Shown here one piece after another: positions 26,701 through 37,035 of a DNA stretch of 64,000 bases (positions within the stretch are counted from its first letter, which is position 1; every line of letters begins with the position of its first letter). The position numbers were made by a program, and so were the translations under genes. Below the pieces are notes generated by a model, which saw only the letters and a program-made list of their open reading frames with translations, ran no database searches and was not told the DNA's origin. Source of the DNA: Steinernema hermaphroditum. Its lineage: Eukaryota; Nematoda; Chromadorea; Rhabditida; Steinernematidae. The stretch spans positions 2,914,001 through 2,978,000 of the forward strand of contig CM059625.1 of the NCBI GenBank assembly GCA_030435675.1, given 5' to 3'.

Positions 26701-28103
26701 GCGGAGGAGGCCTTGCAAAATAGGCACAAACAGGAGGAGGTTATTTGCCGGCACGAAAATTGTTTTCCACAACAGCGTTATTTACCAACAAAGATTATGC
26801 CGTTTTGCGGAATGAATTTTGTAATGAAAAGATCGAGAGTTCAGAGAATGGAGCAAGATCCGTTTCCAAGATCAAAAATAGCGCACACGTTGGCCTTCGC
26901 GATGGTCGCCAGGCTACCCACTCTTAAAAATTAGCGGCTTCGGAAAACATCTAAAAAGCGGCCATTAGTTAGAGCTGCCCCTCGCGCTCGCCCACTGAGG
27001 AGTACGGAAAGGAGCCCGCCGACAATAGACAACATTTTGTTACAACTGAGAATTGAAATGGTCCGCATACCTATAGTCCTTTCGCTCCAACCGTGCGCGG
27101 GGAACGGAACGAGAGAGCGCAGAAGAGCAGACAAGTTCATCTTTGTTTTTTTTTTGGGCCAATTGGATGCAAATTTCTGTCCTTGAAGATTAGCGTTCAC
27201 AACAGAAATCACACTTCAAGCAAGTTACTCATATTGTGCCAAAAAGTGCTCTGAAGAGTGCAGAAAAAAGGGTAGTTTTAAACGTTCTTGTCAATTGTTG
27301 ATTGGTCAATGGACTCGTTTGGATCGCTGTCTTACCACATGTACCTGGTTGGACCATATGTACCTGGTGAGGCAGATATTGCTGGTTATTCTTAGGCAAA
27401 TGCCGCAAATTCTGTACGCAATCGAACAAAAAACAAATCATAATGAAAAAACATGTTTTGAATGTCAGTGATAATTAGCATTGCCTATTCGTATTCTTCA
27501 GCTTTGTAAGGCAGCACACCATTAATCTTTAAACAAAAGAAGTATACAATTTCGGCAATGGAGTTATTCCGTTTGATTGCGCTGGATTTCGCGGAACGTA
27601 AACAGTAATGAGAAATGTGAAATGAGGGAAATCCGGGGGACAGGGGACCAGGAATTGAGACTCGCGAAATAGAGACAGTCAACTGTTGATTAATTTTTTC
27701 GCTGTACTAATTAATTTCTTTTTTTCAGCGTCTGTAACCAAACAAAATACGCTTTCCGCTTGATAATTATGTTTTTCAAGAAATGGAAGAATAACATTGC
27801 TTGATTATAAGAAACTGCATTTCCAATTCATACTGAACCAACAAAAATGACCCGACATCGAAAAAGCCGAGTATCAAACTCATTTCTGTGTGTGACACGA
27901 ATGCGCAATCGCCATAAAGCGGCGCGATGACGAAGCGGCGCGAAATTGGTCTCGTTTCAGGCGACGGCCGACTTCCACGGCTGCAAAATGGGCATTTAGG
28001 CGGAAGTAAGTGCTTTGTCAAGTGCAGCACAGACATGAGGATGACGAACGAGAATGGAGCGGACTATGTGGCACGTTTCGCGACGTCATCTCCTGCAGCT
28101 TAA

Positions 28104-28560
28104 CTCGTTTTTCAATGGACACAATATTTCTACGGCAACAAGAAAAAGAGCCTTGTTAGTAGAAGAAAAGTTCGAAACAGAAAACAGTGTCGTTAAAACA
28201 GATCAATGCGTTGGCGAGAAAGTGCAAAGCTAATCAGCTATTGCAATATGTGAACGAGCTGTCTGTTGCGCACTTTGTTGCATCTTTTATCACGTGGTAC
28301 GTATAAAAAAGCGTCTATTCAGGGGTTCACATACAGTGACGTACCTTTTATTTCGTTTTTCAATAGACACTATACATGATTAAGGAACATTTTCAAATGA
28401 AGACCAACCTAGCAAAAGTAGAAGTGTGATTTGGTTGTAAGGTTCTCTGGTTTAAAAACTAATCAGCTATGGCAGTTTTTGAATGGGCCGCTTGTTACGC
28501 ATTTGATTGCATCTTACATCCCGTAGTACGTATAAAAAACGCGTCTGTTTAGGGGATTGG
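28104..28560 (+). repeat. Imperfect two-unit tandem repeat (~229-bp period) with TATA-like boxes
   Basis: Landmarks recur at a shift of 229 bp: TAATCAGCTAT at 28231 and 28460, TTGCATCTT, and TACGTATAAAAAA at ~28299 and ~28528 followed by GCGTCT and AGGGG. The 5' parts (CGTTTTTCAATRGACAC) recur at a slightly larger spacing (248 bp). Each unit therefore carries its own CGTATAAAAA box and could be a duplicated promoter, but no RNA product is recognised. Confidence 0.55.
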
Positions 28561-31500
28561 CTCCACGAAGTGTAACAAAAATGGAACTCTGAACTTCAGC
28601 AGATTCATAAAATAATGACATCGTGAATAACCAAGGTCAGACAACACTGGGAAACTCCGCAAATAGTCACATCAATACCACTATCAAGTAGAAACGAAGT
28701 TGCGAAATTTGCGAAAACGTCGCCCCTAAATTTGGGACGAAAATATTATCTACAGTAGCAAGACGTCCGACGTGAGCGAGCCATCAAAAAGTGTCGAGTG
28801 CTCGTGTACGTAGCGAACGCGACGAGCGCGCGATTGCACAAAAAAGCGGAAAGGCATGTCGGCGATCTCATGGCGATTAGCCCTCTTATCTGACAGTGAT
28901 CTGCAACGGCGAGCGGGCCGCCAGCGCCGACTGCAAAACACTTCGACACTCCGTGCGCTAAAGGAACAGTTGTGATGCGGAAACGTCTTGACGCGAACGC
29001 TAATCCGTCCGATTAACTATGCAAATTAACAGAGAGCTGGCGAGATAAAGATGGCGCCGGCGGCGGTAACGACGAGCTGGAGGGTCCGGCCACCCTGTTG
29101 AGTGGGCAAAGCCGATCGGATGGGTTGGCCTGGTGATGATAACAGCGGCACGCCGAGTGACCCGTGCGAACCCTCGGCGGGGATATTTGTCTCCTCTAGG
29201 AGTGCGGAGAGGGACCCATCCGGGTGCGGGTAGAATTATCGAATTTCGCGCGCACGCAAAATGCGGCACGTTGTCTTGCCGGCAAGAAGGAGATTCCCGC
29301 CGGTTCCCAGAATAGGCTCTGTTTGCGTCCGTTTTTTTGGGCGGCTGTCCGTAAGAGTGCATGCTGAGGTGATGATTTAAGGGGAAAGTGCAAAAAACGA
29401 TAGTGCGTCCAGAAGAAGCGGCACGAGTATGCCCGATTTTATGAGCAATAATCCGGAGGGTAGAATTGAATAACGGCGATCGTTGGAAGGCACGCATCGA
29501 CCAAAGTTTCCTCTTTCTGTCTGCAGTGTACAAACGAATAGCCACAATTCGGTCTTGGATTTTACCCGGAATTTTGTTTGTTGAGGGGAGACTCAGATCA
29601 AACAACATATAGTGGTGGGATAAAAGCAATAATGGGAGCGAGCAAATAAGCAAACACAAAAAGTGATAGATGTGCCTTCTTATCGCACAAAACTGTTGCT
29701 TTCTTGCAAAATTAATTGTGGCTCGCTTACAAAACGGGCAATCTGCCAACACGTTTTTCAATATATGTAACATGAAGCTGATTTCGGGTAAGACTCAAGC
29801 AATATATCTTAGAGTACCCCCTATTTCATATTGTCATTGTACAAGACCGATATCTGACCAGGTACTTTGTTTTTCATCTTAGGAACGGGTCGGGGGTGAA
29901 CGACAACTAAGCAATATGCTGACAACAAAAACTATCTGAAGCTACAAACAAAGGTTGTTTTAGCGGTAAATCTAAAAATGTACGGTCTTCAACCTGGTGT
30001 CCGACAGCTACGGGCAGATGAACGACACAATGTTCTTGGGATAAAGTAAAAAATATGAAGAACAAAATACCGTTCACTCAGTGTTTGCGTTCAACCGTGG
30101 CTCGTGAACTACATGGATCAACAAGATCAAGAAACATCAAGCATCACTTGAGCGACGAAACGTTCCAAGGCATCTCCAACAGTTTTAGTTGTTCAGGCGA
30201 CTTCGCGAACAGGCCCTTCTGAACCTAGTATTTTGTTAGGTCCGAGTTACATCGAGTCATGTCAAAAAAGCGGACTAAAACGATGTTTAATGCTGTAAAA
30301 AGCTGTTTGAAGCCCAGATGAATTTTGCTTGTAAGTTTAGTGAGGTTTCAAGGTAATACGACTCGTAGTTGCAATCTGCGCTTCCAAAATTTTAGGATAA
30401 GTTCGCGATAGTTCCTTTTGAAAAGCATAGAATTTGAAAACTGACGCATATTCCTCGGTGACTAATTTCTTTAACAGAATTTGGAAAGGAATTGTTCGAC
30501 GTCCACTGTTTTCACAACGAACACGGTTTCGCGCCCGAAATCTAAACATTAAACTTTGTACGAACCGATCGTCCAACACGAGCTTGCAAAAATGAACAAT
30601 TCCACAATAGAGCTGATCGGTCATAGACGGTCGGACGTTTTTGCATTCGTACGCTGGGTACGGCTGAATTCGCGACGTGATATGTTAAAATTTACGGAAG
30701 AATACAGAGAACGTACGGTTAAAAGACCTGTTTTATGAATGCGTAATGGTCTTGCAAACCAGAGAACGCGATAGATTATAGCGGAAATAAAAGCCATCGG
30801 CGGTCGTAGACACAAATAACGTATGATATGAGTGAAAAACTTCTTGAAATAGACGTCGGTTCATAACAATAAGGAATGTCTTTAATGAGCAAGGAAGGAG
30901 TAGTATTAAACAGGTGGGAACATAGTCAAATGTCAAACAAATAGTAATTGTACACCATCTATTTTCTAGGACGGTACTCCTAGAATATTTTATCTCGTTA
31001 TTTTCTCAAATCATCTCTATTTTTTAGATGACTCAAAAGCAACGGGTCTAAAATTAGAAGACAGCAATAAAACGAAAGTGCACTCCAGACGAACTAAGCT
31101 CAACAGAGGCGAATCGAAGGAGCGTTAGAATTGGAAGTGACATGTTTTGTAAATACCAACTCGCCGCCGCCGCCGCTGAATTTTCGAAATCACGCGCGCA
31201 AACCCGAGACACTCGCGGTACAAGGACATCATCGGACAATGAGTGTTAGACACGCCAAATCATCCTCTTCCTCTGACTGTTTTCGGTCTCTTTTGTTTCT
31301 TTCCTCCAGCGAAAGAGACAGTCGTGTCGTTCGATTCGGCGGCCATTTTTAGGTCGCCCAAAAGAATTGAATGAAATGGGCGACGAATTAGAGGAGAAAT
31401 GAGATCGATATGTGGTCATGTACAGAGTTGTTATGTTTTCATAGGAAAGAGGTTGAAAAAATGCAGTGGTCAAGAAGTTCGTGTCAGTTTTACGGCGGCA

Positions 31501-32071
31501 AAGGCGTAGTACAGTAATTAACAGATGATGGTATCTTAATCGCGCCTGGCCTGTACACTAATGGACATTGCTCGGTGTTGCGAATTAGGACAGAGGCACG
31601 CAAGTACCCAAATTTGGACTTATCCCTTATGTGGACCGCACCGTTCCATATTATTTACGGGGAATACATATTGACAAAATTCACGGCGTGTACAGGCATA
31701 AATTGACTCACAATGTCCAGCGGCTCTTTGTACGTCAACTATTCGATCGCTGTTTGTACATATTTTAAAATTGCGCCAGGGCTTCAGTTGAGTAAACAGT
31801 TCTCGCTTACGCCAGGGCAGAGGTTGTCGAACAAAAACAGACCAAAGCACAGACGAGTATGCATATTCCCAATGATAGCGGAACCGAGCAAACTTTCAGA
31901 GGATGAACGACTTATACACTCAATCAGAATGCTCTATAATAAACGGAAAAACTCGAACTGGGAGGGATATAATCGACTGCATGGAAATCGTGCATCTCGT
32001 TTGGATCAGGCACATTTATATAAAACAAAACAATTGCACAGAACATCAGATTAAGTATCGGGATTACGCAG

Positions 32072-33082
32072 TTATTTCTTGACAGCAGTCTCGTCGAAGA
32101 GGCACGGTTCGGTTTGCGAATGAATGGTGTGCATCCTCTTCAAGCAGTCGATGGCGTCCACAGATTGCTGACACTAAAAATGGTCCTTTACTTCTCACCT
32201 AAAACATACGAATAATGAACCTTCGGAATAGGAACAAGATGCGAGATGTTCGGATGAATTTCGACTTCGGAGTCGGGACGATGCTCATATGGCACCGTAA
32301 TCTCCTCTTGCTTCGGAAGTTGATGTGCAATCCAGTCCTTGTCTTGAAAGTTCATTGAATAGTTCGGGTGAATCTCAGTTGGATTGCGCGACATGACTCT
32401 GAAAAGGAAGACGATCAAGGGACAGAATAAATGAACCACTGAATTCTGCAAGGAAGTGTGATGAAGGCGTGATCCGAAGACAAAGGACATGTGCGAACCT
32501 ATCGATTGAAGAGTAGCTAGGAGAATACAGTTATGTTCGTCATAAGGGTCATAGCAGCGATACAACTCTACGATGTTGAACGATCCGGTGCGGTTATGCT
32601 AATATCCGTCAAAGAAGAGCACAAAAGAACGCGATAAGCAGTTCAGAAAAGTGTGAATGCTGTCGGTGCATCACATACATGATATCACACCCAATACAAG
32701 CTCTTCTTCTTAAGGTTTGATAGGATACCCATTGACTTCAATCGAGTGAAAAATTTGAAAATGGACGCGCGGCACACATTGAAACCAAATGACCTGCGCC
32801 GTTCGCAACGACTGGCGGCGATTGCGCGCGCTGCGCGGTGCTGACAGCGCTCGCACTGGCGAAAGTGACCGTCTCGAAACCGTTGTTGACCCTCACACAA
32901 TCGATCAGCTCCTGTTTCAAAGCGGGAGTTGAGGAGCGGTAATTGGGAGATGCCTCAAGTTCTTTGTAGATCGGAATCTTTCTCTTGACTTGAACCAACA
33001 CATCATATTCCTTTTCAGCAGACGTCGTACGCATATCCTCTGGTCCCTTCTTCTCGAAATGTGACTCGTATCTGTAGTCCAT
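32072..33082 (-). CDS. Uncharacterised acidic/charged protein, three exons, ~188 aa
   Basis: Proposed exons (minus) are 33082-32794, 32396-32221 and 32173-32072; the stop is at 32072-32074. The first exon encodes MDYRYESHFEKKGPEDMRTT and a Lys/Glu-rich segment, then an Ala/Ser-rich stretch (FASASAVSTAQRAQ). The second contains MSRNPTEIHPNYSMNF and VEIHPNISHLVPIPK. The third is VDAIDCLKRMHTIHSQTEPC to ETAVKK. Codon choice in all three looks coding (C/G-ending). The junctions are less certain: donors GTCATT and GTTCAT are weak, and exon 2 has an ATG (32394) and a TTTTCAG acceptor that could instead start a separate gene. The start at 33082 lies 78 nt downstream of the stop of the next gene on the same strand, as in an operon. 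No domain is recognised. Confidence 0.5.
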
Positions 33083-33160
33083 ATACCCTCCGGAGTGTTA
33101 CTGTTACACTTTTATAATAAAGCTCTGATCAACATCTTGGTGATATGACAATTCGAACAA

Positions 33161-33960
33161 TTACACTGTTTCTCCCAAAGCACAGGTTTCCATTGTCATC
33201 TCTTCATCTTCAGTAGATACGGCCGCATAGTCGCACCCCTATAAGCATAAGGCATTATTGGACAGCCTTGATTTCAAGCAGACTCTCTCCCGAAGTCATC
33301 CAAAAGAAGCGGGGAGCCAATAGAATTAGAGTTAATCACTTACATTTAGGAGGTAGGTCACATGAGTAGGACAGCTTATCATAACTGTCCAAAAGATTCG
33401 AGCATGGTCTATGATTTCTCGAAGATAGTGCCGATAGTTGTACCAAATGGGGTAACCTGAAATACTGAGCCTTGTTAGTAGAAGAGAAGTGAATAGTGAC
33501 TACAAGATTTGATCTCTCTGTACCCAATGTTCATTCAAATGGCCAAATTGGTCTTTTGTTAGATATTGTTTTGGGGAGACGGTCAAAATGGCCAAAAAAA
33601 TGGCCAAAAAAATGGCCAATCAAAAATGGCCAAAAAAATGGCCAATGGACAAAATGGCCAATGGACAAAATGGCCAAAAAAAATGGCCTGTCTGGAAAAG
33701 ATCTGAATGGGCTCAACTGAATTCATCTGCCTATCCAGAAAAGCGGTATATGTGATTTCATGATTGAGAAGCATTTTGCGTGTTGTCGTGTTGTCGAGAA
33801 TTATAAATAAGTTTAAGAATGAACACAAACCTTCAGGGGCTTGGAGAAGTCGAGAGCGTTTGCCTTGCAAGCGACGACGGCGCAGATGGGTCACAACAAA
33901 AACCACAGACAGATAAAGGAAGGTAATGGACAAAACGATAATTGCGAGGAAAGTGCACAT
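33161..33960 (-). CDS. Single-pass membrane protein, three exons, ~106 aa
   Basis: Exons (minus) are 33960-33831, 33456-33344 and 33238-33161, with phases 1 and 0 agreeing exactly; total 107 codons with stop. The N-terminus MCTFLAIIVLSITFLYLSVV continues FVVTH as one hydrophobic helix. It is followed at once by a strongly basic stop-transfer patch (LRRRRLQGKRSRLL), giving a likely type III orientation with the C-terminus cytosolic. The second exon encodes YPIWYNYRHYLREIIDHARI and a hydrophobic/Cys stretch; the third is acidic (STEDEEMTMETC) and ends ETV, which resembles a class I PDZ ligand. An in-frame upstream ATG at 34014 would add 18 residues. The first intron holds an ATGGCC-type minisatellite. 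No family is recognised. Confidence 0.65.
33585..33688. repeat. ATGGCCAAAAAA minisatellite
   Basis: Roughly nine ATGGCC cores are separated by A-tracts or by AATGGACAAA/AATCAAAA spacers. It lies in the first intron of the small membrane-protein gene. On the minus strand it reads as GGCCAT with T-tracts, which explains the Phe/Trp-rich spurious frame there. Confidence 0.85.
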
Positions 33961-34405
33961 GTTGAGCGGGAACAATTGGAACCTTCCGTTTCTTTTGCAA
34001 ACGTCCAGTGCCAAGGCGCGACGCTAGCGTGACCGTCGGCGCTGTGTTCAAAAGACTTTTTTGTGCATAATCTTCGCCGTCTGAGGGTTGCACACGGCCG
34101 AGTCTGTCGCGTTGCACTTTTGCGGCTGTCGGCGGACTTCTCGACAAGGCAAGGCGTCGCCGGCGCGTCTCTGGCGGCCGACGATGAAGGAGGAAATCGT
34201 TTTGCAGGGGACAGACGATCGTCGCCGATATCACAAAACAAAAAGCGTCGGCCTTCGCTTTGTTGATGTGTTTTGCATAAGCAGATAGATGATCGCGGCG
34301 CGTGATGGTCTTGCGCAGTTTGTAGTTTGAGAGAACCGAATGTTTTCCTACTTGAGAAGTGACGTCAACTGGGGTAACACCACAGTGGAAAGAGAGCGTA
34401 AACAC

Positions 34406-34477
34406 GGGGGTATAGCTCAGTGGTAGAGCGCTCGCTTTGCATGCGAGAGGTCTGGGGTTCGATCCCCCATACCTCCA
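34406..34477 (+). tRNA. tRNA-Ala (anticodon TGC)
   Basis: A complete 72-nt cloverleaf includes the discriminator base. The acceptor stem GGGGGTA pairs with TACCTCC and includes the G3:U70 pair that identifies alanine tRNAs. The D arm is TAGCTCAGTGGTAGAGCG (A-box). The anticodon stem CTCGC/GCGAG encloses the loop TTTGCAT with anticodon TGC. The T arm is TGGGG-TTCGATC-CCCCA (B-box). The discriminator is A, CCA is not encoded, and a T-run (TTTTT) a few bases downstream would terminate RNA polymerase III. No intron is present. Confidence 0.97.
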
Positions 34478-35092
34478 TACGTTTTTGTCCCTTAACAAGA
34501 GTCCATTGCGCTCGAAGTAGCTAAGTCCGAGTCCAGGCGGTCCCGCGGTCCGAAATTGGTCCTTTGCTCCAAAACACCGAAGGGATTCGGGGGATTCTTT
34601 TGGGGAGTCCGGAGTCCTACTCTAGGTCTCGACACGAACAGCAACATTCGGTTTGAATTTCCAAATTACACAATCGATGGTTGGTCATTTTCTGTTAATT
34701 TCCATTGTTCAGCTCTCTAGACATTAGCGAATAATTCATGTTCATATAAAATTCCATTTCCTTGAAAATGTAATTTATTGTAAGATCACACCATTACGCC
34801 GCATTAAAGAGAACACCCATAGGACATCAGCGGGGAAATTACGAGCAGATACAGATTCAAACAATCTGTTAGGGAAGAATTTTGTTGTGGAGCAATGTTA
34901 GAAAGAAATGTGCAAAATCCATGTCTTTACGTAGGAGCAAAACAGCGATGGTTTTGTTCGAAAGACAGGAAATTTACACAGAAGAGACATTGCTAGACAT
35001 AAAGTAAATGATATCATTTGATTGAGCGAAAGACACGACTGGAAAAGGAATTTTGTACTGGGCCAATATTAAGGATGCAAAGGCAGAACAGG
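34478..35092. other. Intergenic, nothing supported
   Basis: This 0.6-kb stretch lies between the tRNA and the 3' end of the LST8 gene. It begins with a short G-rich segment containing repeated TCCGAGTCC/AGTCCGGAGTCC words. No reading frame or RNA structure is supported. Confidence 0.5.
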
Positions 35093-37035
35093 TCAGGCCA
35101 CCTGAGCTTCGCGATAGGCGAACGAAGTGACGGGGGCAGCATGTCCACGGAAAGTGCGCTGGACCCAGCCGTTCTCCATGTTCCAAAGGCGAAGATCCGT
35201 ACCGGTGCAGACGAGAGCGCAGTCCTCATTGTTAACGATGGTGAACGCGCAGTCCCAGGCCCAAAGACATCTGGTTCGATTGTCCACAAGGTTCAACAAA
35301 GGCTTCTGAAAATGGTCGGTTAAGTAGAATAATGATGTGGAATATAGGAACAACCTTATTATCTCTTTCGTGGACAGACCAGACCTCGATGTCACCGTTG
35401 CAGAACATAGCAACGAAAGTTCCGTTGTCTTTGAATCGAATGTTGGTGACAAACTTCTCCACCGTGGCGACAAAAGGCTCCGAATTCCACGAAGCAGAAA
35501 CGCTCGGTTCAATAGCCCGCCTCGCAACCGCCCTGTGAGAAAATGAACCATACTGTGGAAATAACTAGCAACTCTTACATGCATCCAGCCATGGCAGCGT
35601 TGAACTTAAAGAACTTCCTCCGATTCGCGGGCTTGGTCACAACTACGGGAGCGGCGAAATCGTGAGTCTCCCAGACGAAAATGCGCCCTTGGCTCGTTCC
35701 AGCGGCCAGATACTTTCCATTGGGACTGACGGCCACAGCATACATCTTCTCGTTTAAGCCAAGGTTCGGGCTTGAAATGAGCGTCTTGGACCTGTTTCTG
35801 ATGTCCATGTGACACATCGCTCCATTAACATCACAGGCGAAGATCGTATGCTGGTTCGGGTGAAGGCGTACAGAGAGCACGTCCATCGAAAGCTAAACGA
35901 GAAATACATGCAGACGAAAACAGCTAAATACGACTTATCAAAATCTTTACGCGTTCAGACGCACTTAGCCCTACGTGAGTGGTGATATACTAATACTTTC
36001 GAATGCTATGTTTTGTATTTTAAACTATATCGATCAGCGCTAAACGCTTTTTCAAAAACCAAAGGTGTAAGAACGAAAAACAAATTATGACAGAAGGACA
36101 GTTTGTGGTCCCCTATCCATAAACGCGAAAACTGTTGATCAGTGTGTTCTTTCGCGGAAGCGGTCGACGCCACCACTGAGAAACAAAAGAAACAAAAAAG
36201 TTTCCAAAATCGGGCAAAATGAGGACTACGGGCGTACTTGAACCGACCTTTGTCGATTGCAAGCGACCGCCATAGAGGACCGATAGCCGATGTACTTGTC
36301 CACTGGGCAAATTTAAACGTTTCTAAGCGGGCGCAATCTGCAGTTTACTGAGTTTAAGACTAAGACGATCATGAATAGCGATTCTGCTTATGGCGTAGTA
36401 ACATAAGGACTTTGTCCAATTTTCGTCTAGTCTGCCGTTTAGTGGGATAGATAAGGTTCCTTTTCGTGAAGGGCACACGGTAGGAGTTACTAATTCCAAA
36501 TCGATCTTAGTGGTTTTTCCTTTACCCTCATCTACTATCATGCTAATGTAATGTTTTGTCTCATTGCGTCCAGTCTCGCCATTTTACTGTAATTCTTAAC
36601 AGGGGCCCTCGTGTCGATCGACTTTACACTATCATCAACGCTGATTTCCAACTTTGCATCAGTCGCTTGAATCCTTACCCTCATTTCCATCGTGCAGTTA
36701 GGCGTCTGACGATGAGCGTCCCAAACACGGACCATACTGTCGTCGCTACCGGTTACCAAGCGCCGCGAAATATCCGAGTAGTCCATACAGTTGAAGTTCT
36801 CCACTACGCCGTTGCATCGCAGCTCCGACTCTCCACGGGGCTTATTGATGTCGAAGAGCTTCAACTTGCCGTTGTAAGCGGCGACGAGGCCGGTGCCCTC
36901 ATTCACGATGGACATAGCGAGGACGGGCTTCCGGTTTCGACCGTCCTCCTCGCGCATGAGATCGATGAAGACACCTTCGCTGTTCCAGAAGATGATCGTG
37001 CTGTCGTAGGCGGCCGAGACAATAATCGGGTTCAT
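35093..37035 (-). CDS. LST8: LST8/mLST8, WD40 subunit of TOR kinase complexes, four exons, ~353 aa
   Basis: Exons (minus) are 37035-36679, 35892-35579, 35532-35355 and 35305-35093; phases 0, 2 and 0 agree and the stop is at 35093-35095. Seven WD blades are visible in order: IIVSAAYDSTIIFWNSEG; VLAMSIVNEGTG to KLKLFDI; RLVTGSDDSMVRVWDAHRQT; VLSVRLHPNQHTIFACDVNG; MYAVAVSPNGKYLAAGTSQG; FVTNIRFKDNGTFVAMFCNG; CLWAWDCAFTIVNNEDCALV to RLWNMENG, closing with RTFRGHAAPVTSFAYRE. The 'LHPNQ' in blade 4 and the 'W-W-x-CAF' entry to blade 7 are characteristic of LST8. In known systems LST8 binds the TOR kinase domain in TORC1 and TORC2. At ~353 aa it is somewhat longer than the human protein (326 aa). The start at 37035 follows a CTTCAG acceptor, so a 5'UTR intron or trans-splice site is likely; an upstream ATG exists at 37071. 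Intron 3 uses donor GTTGTT. Confidence 0.88.

Larger units (their letters stand above)
8811..32071. other. Gene desert, ~23 kb, with GC-rich islands
   Basis: I find no set of exons with consistent phases on either strand. The longest frames (for example 257 codons on the minus strand, 29000-29773, and 172 codons, 9480-9998) have no recognisable motif and amino-acid usage typical of chance frames. Sequence alternates between AT-rich stretches and GC/CpG-rich patches (roughly 9.0-9.3, 10.0-10.9, 13.0-13.9, 17.6-17.8, 20.4-20.8, 25.0-25.6 and 27.9-29.3 kb). Such islands could be regulatory elements or promoters of genes too divergent to recognise. Listed separately: a 16-bp palindrome, a short hairpin and a two-unit tandem repeat. 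Confidence 0.45.

Noticed and set aside
29000..29773. 257-codon minus-strand open frame, the longest in the gene desert
   Set aside because: No recognisable motif and a composition rich in Arg, Ser, Pro and His as expected for a chance frame in GC-rich DNA; no splice-site support.
8811..32071. Search for CRISPR arrays, rRNA genes, spliced-leader or U-snRNA genes
   Set aside because: No regularly spaced direct repeats, and no sequence I recognise as rRNA, SL RNA or spliceosomal snRNA was seen here or elsewhere in the window.
32188..32565. Extended 125-codon frame beginning upstream of the second exon of the acidic-protein gene
   Set aside because: The upstream part crosses a TTTTCAG acceptor and has intron-like composition; only the portion from 32396 is coding-like.
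33833..34498. 221-codon minus-strand frame spanning the tRNA-Ala gene
   Set aside because: It reads through the antisense of the tRNA and overlaps the membrane-protein exon in a different frame; explained by those features.
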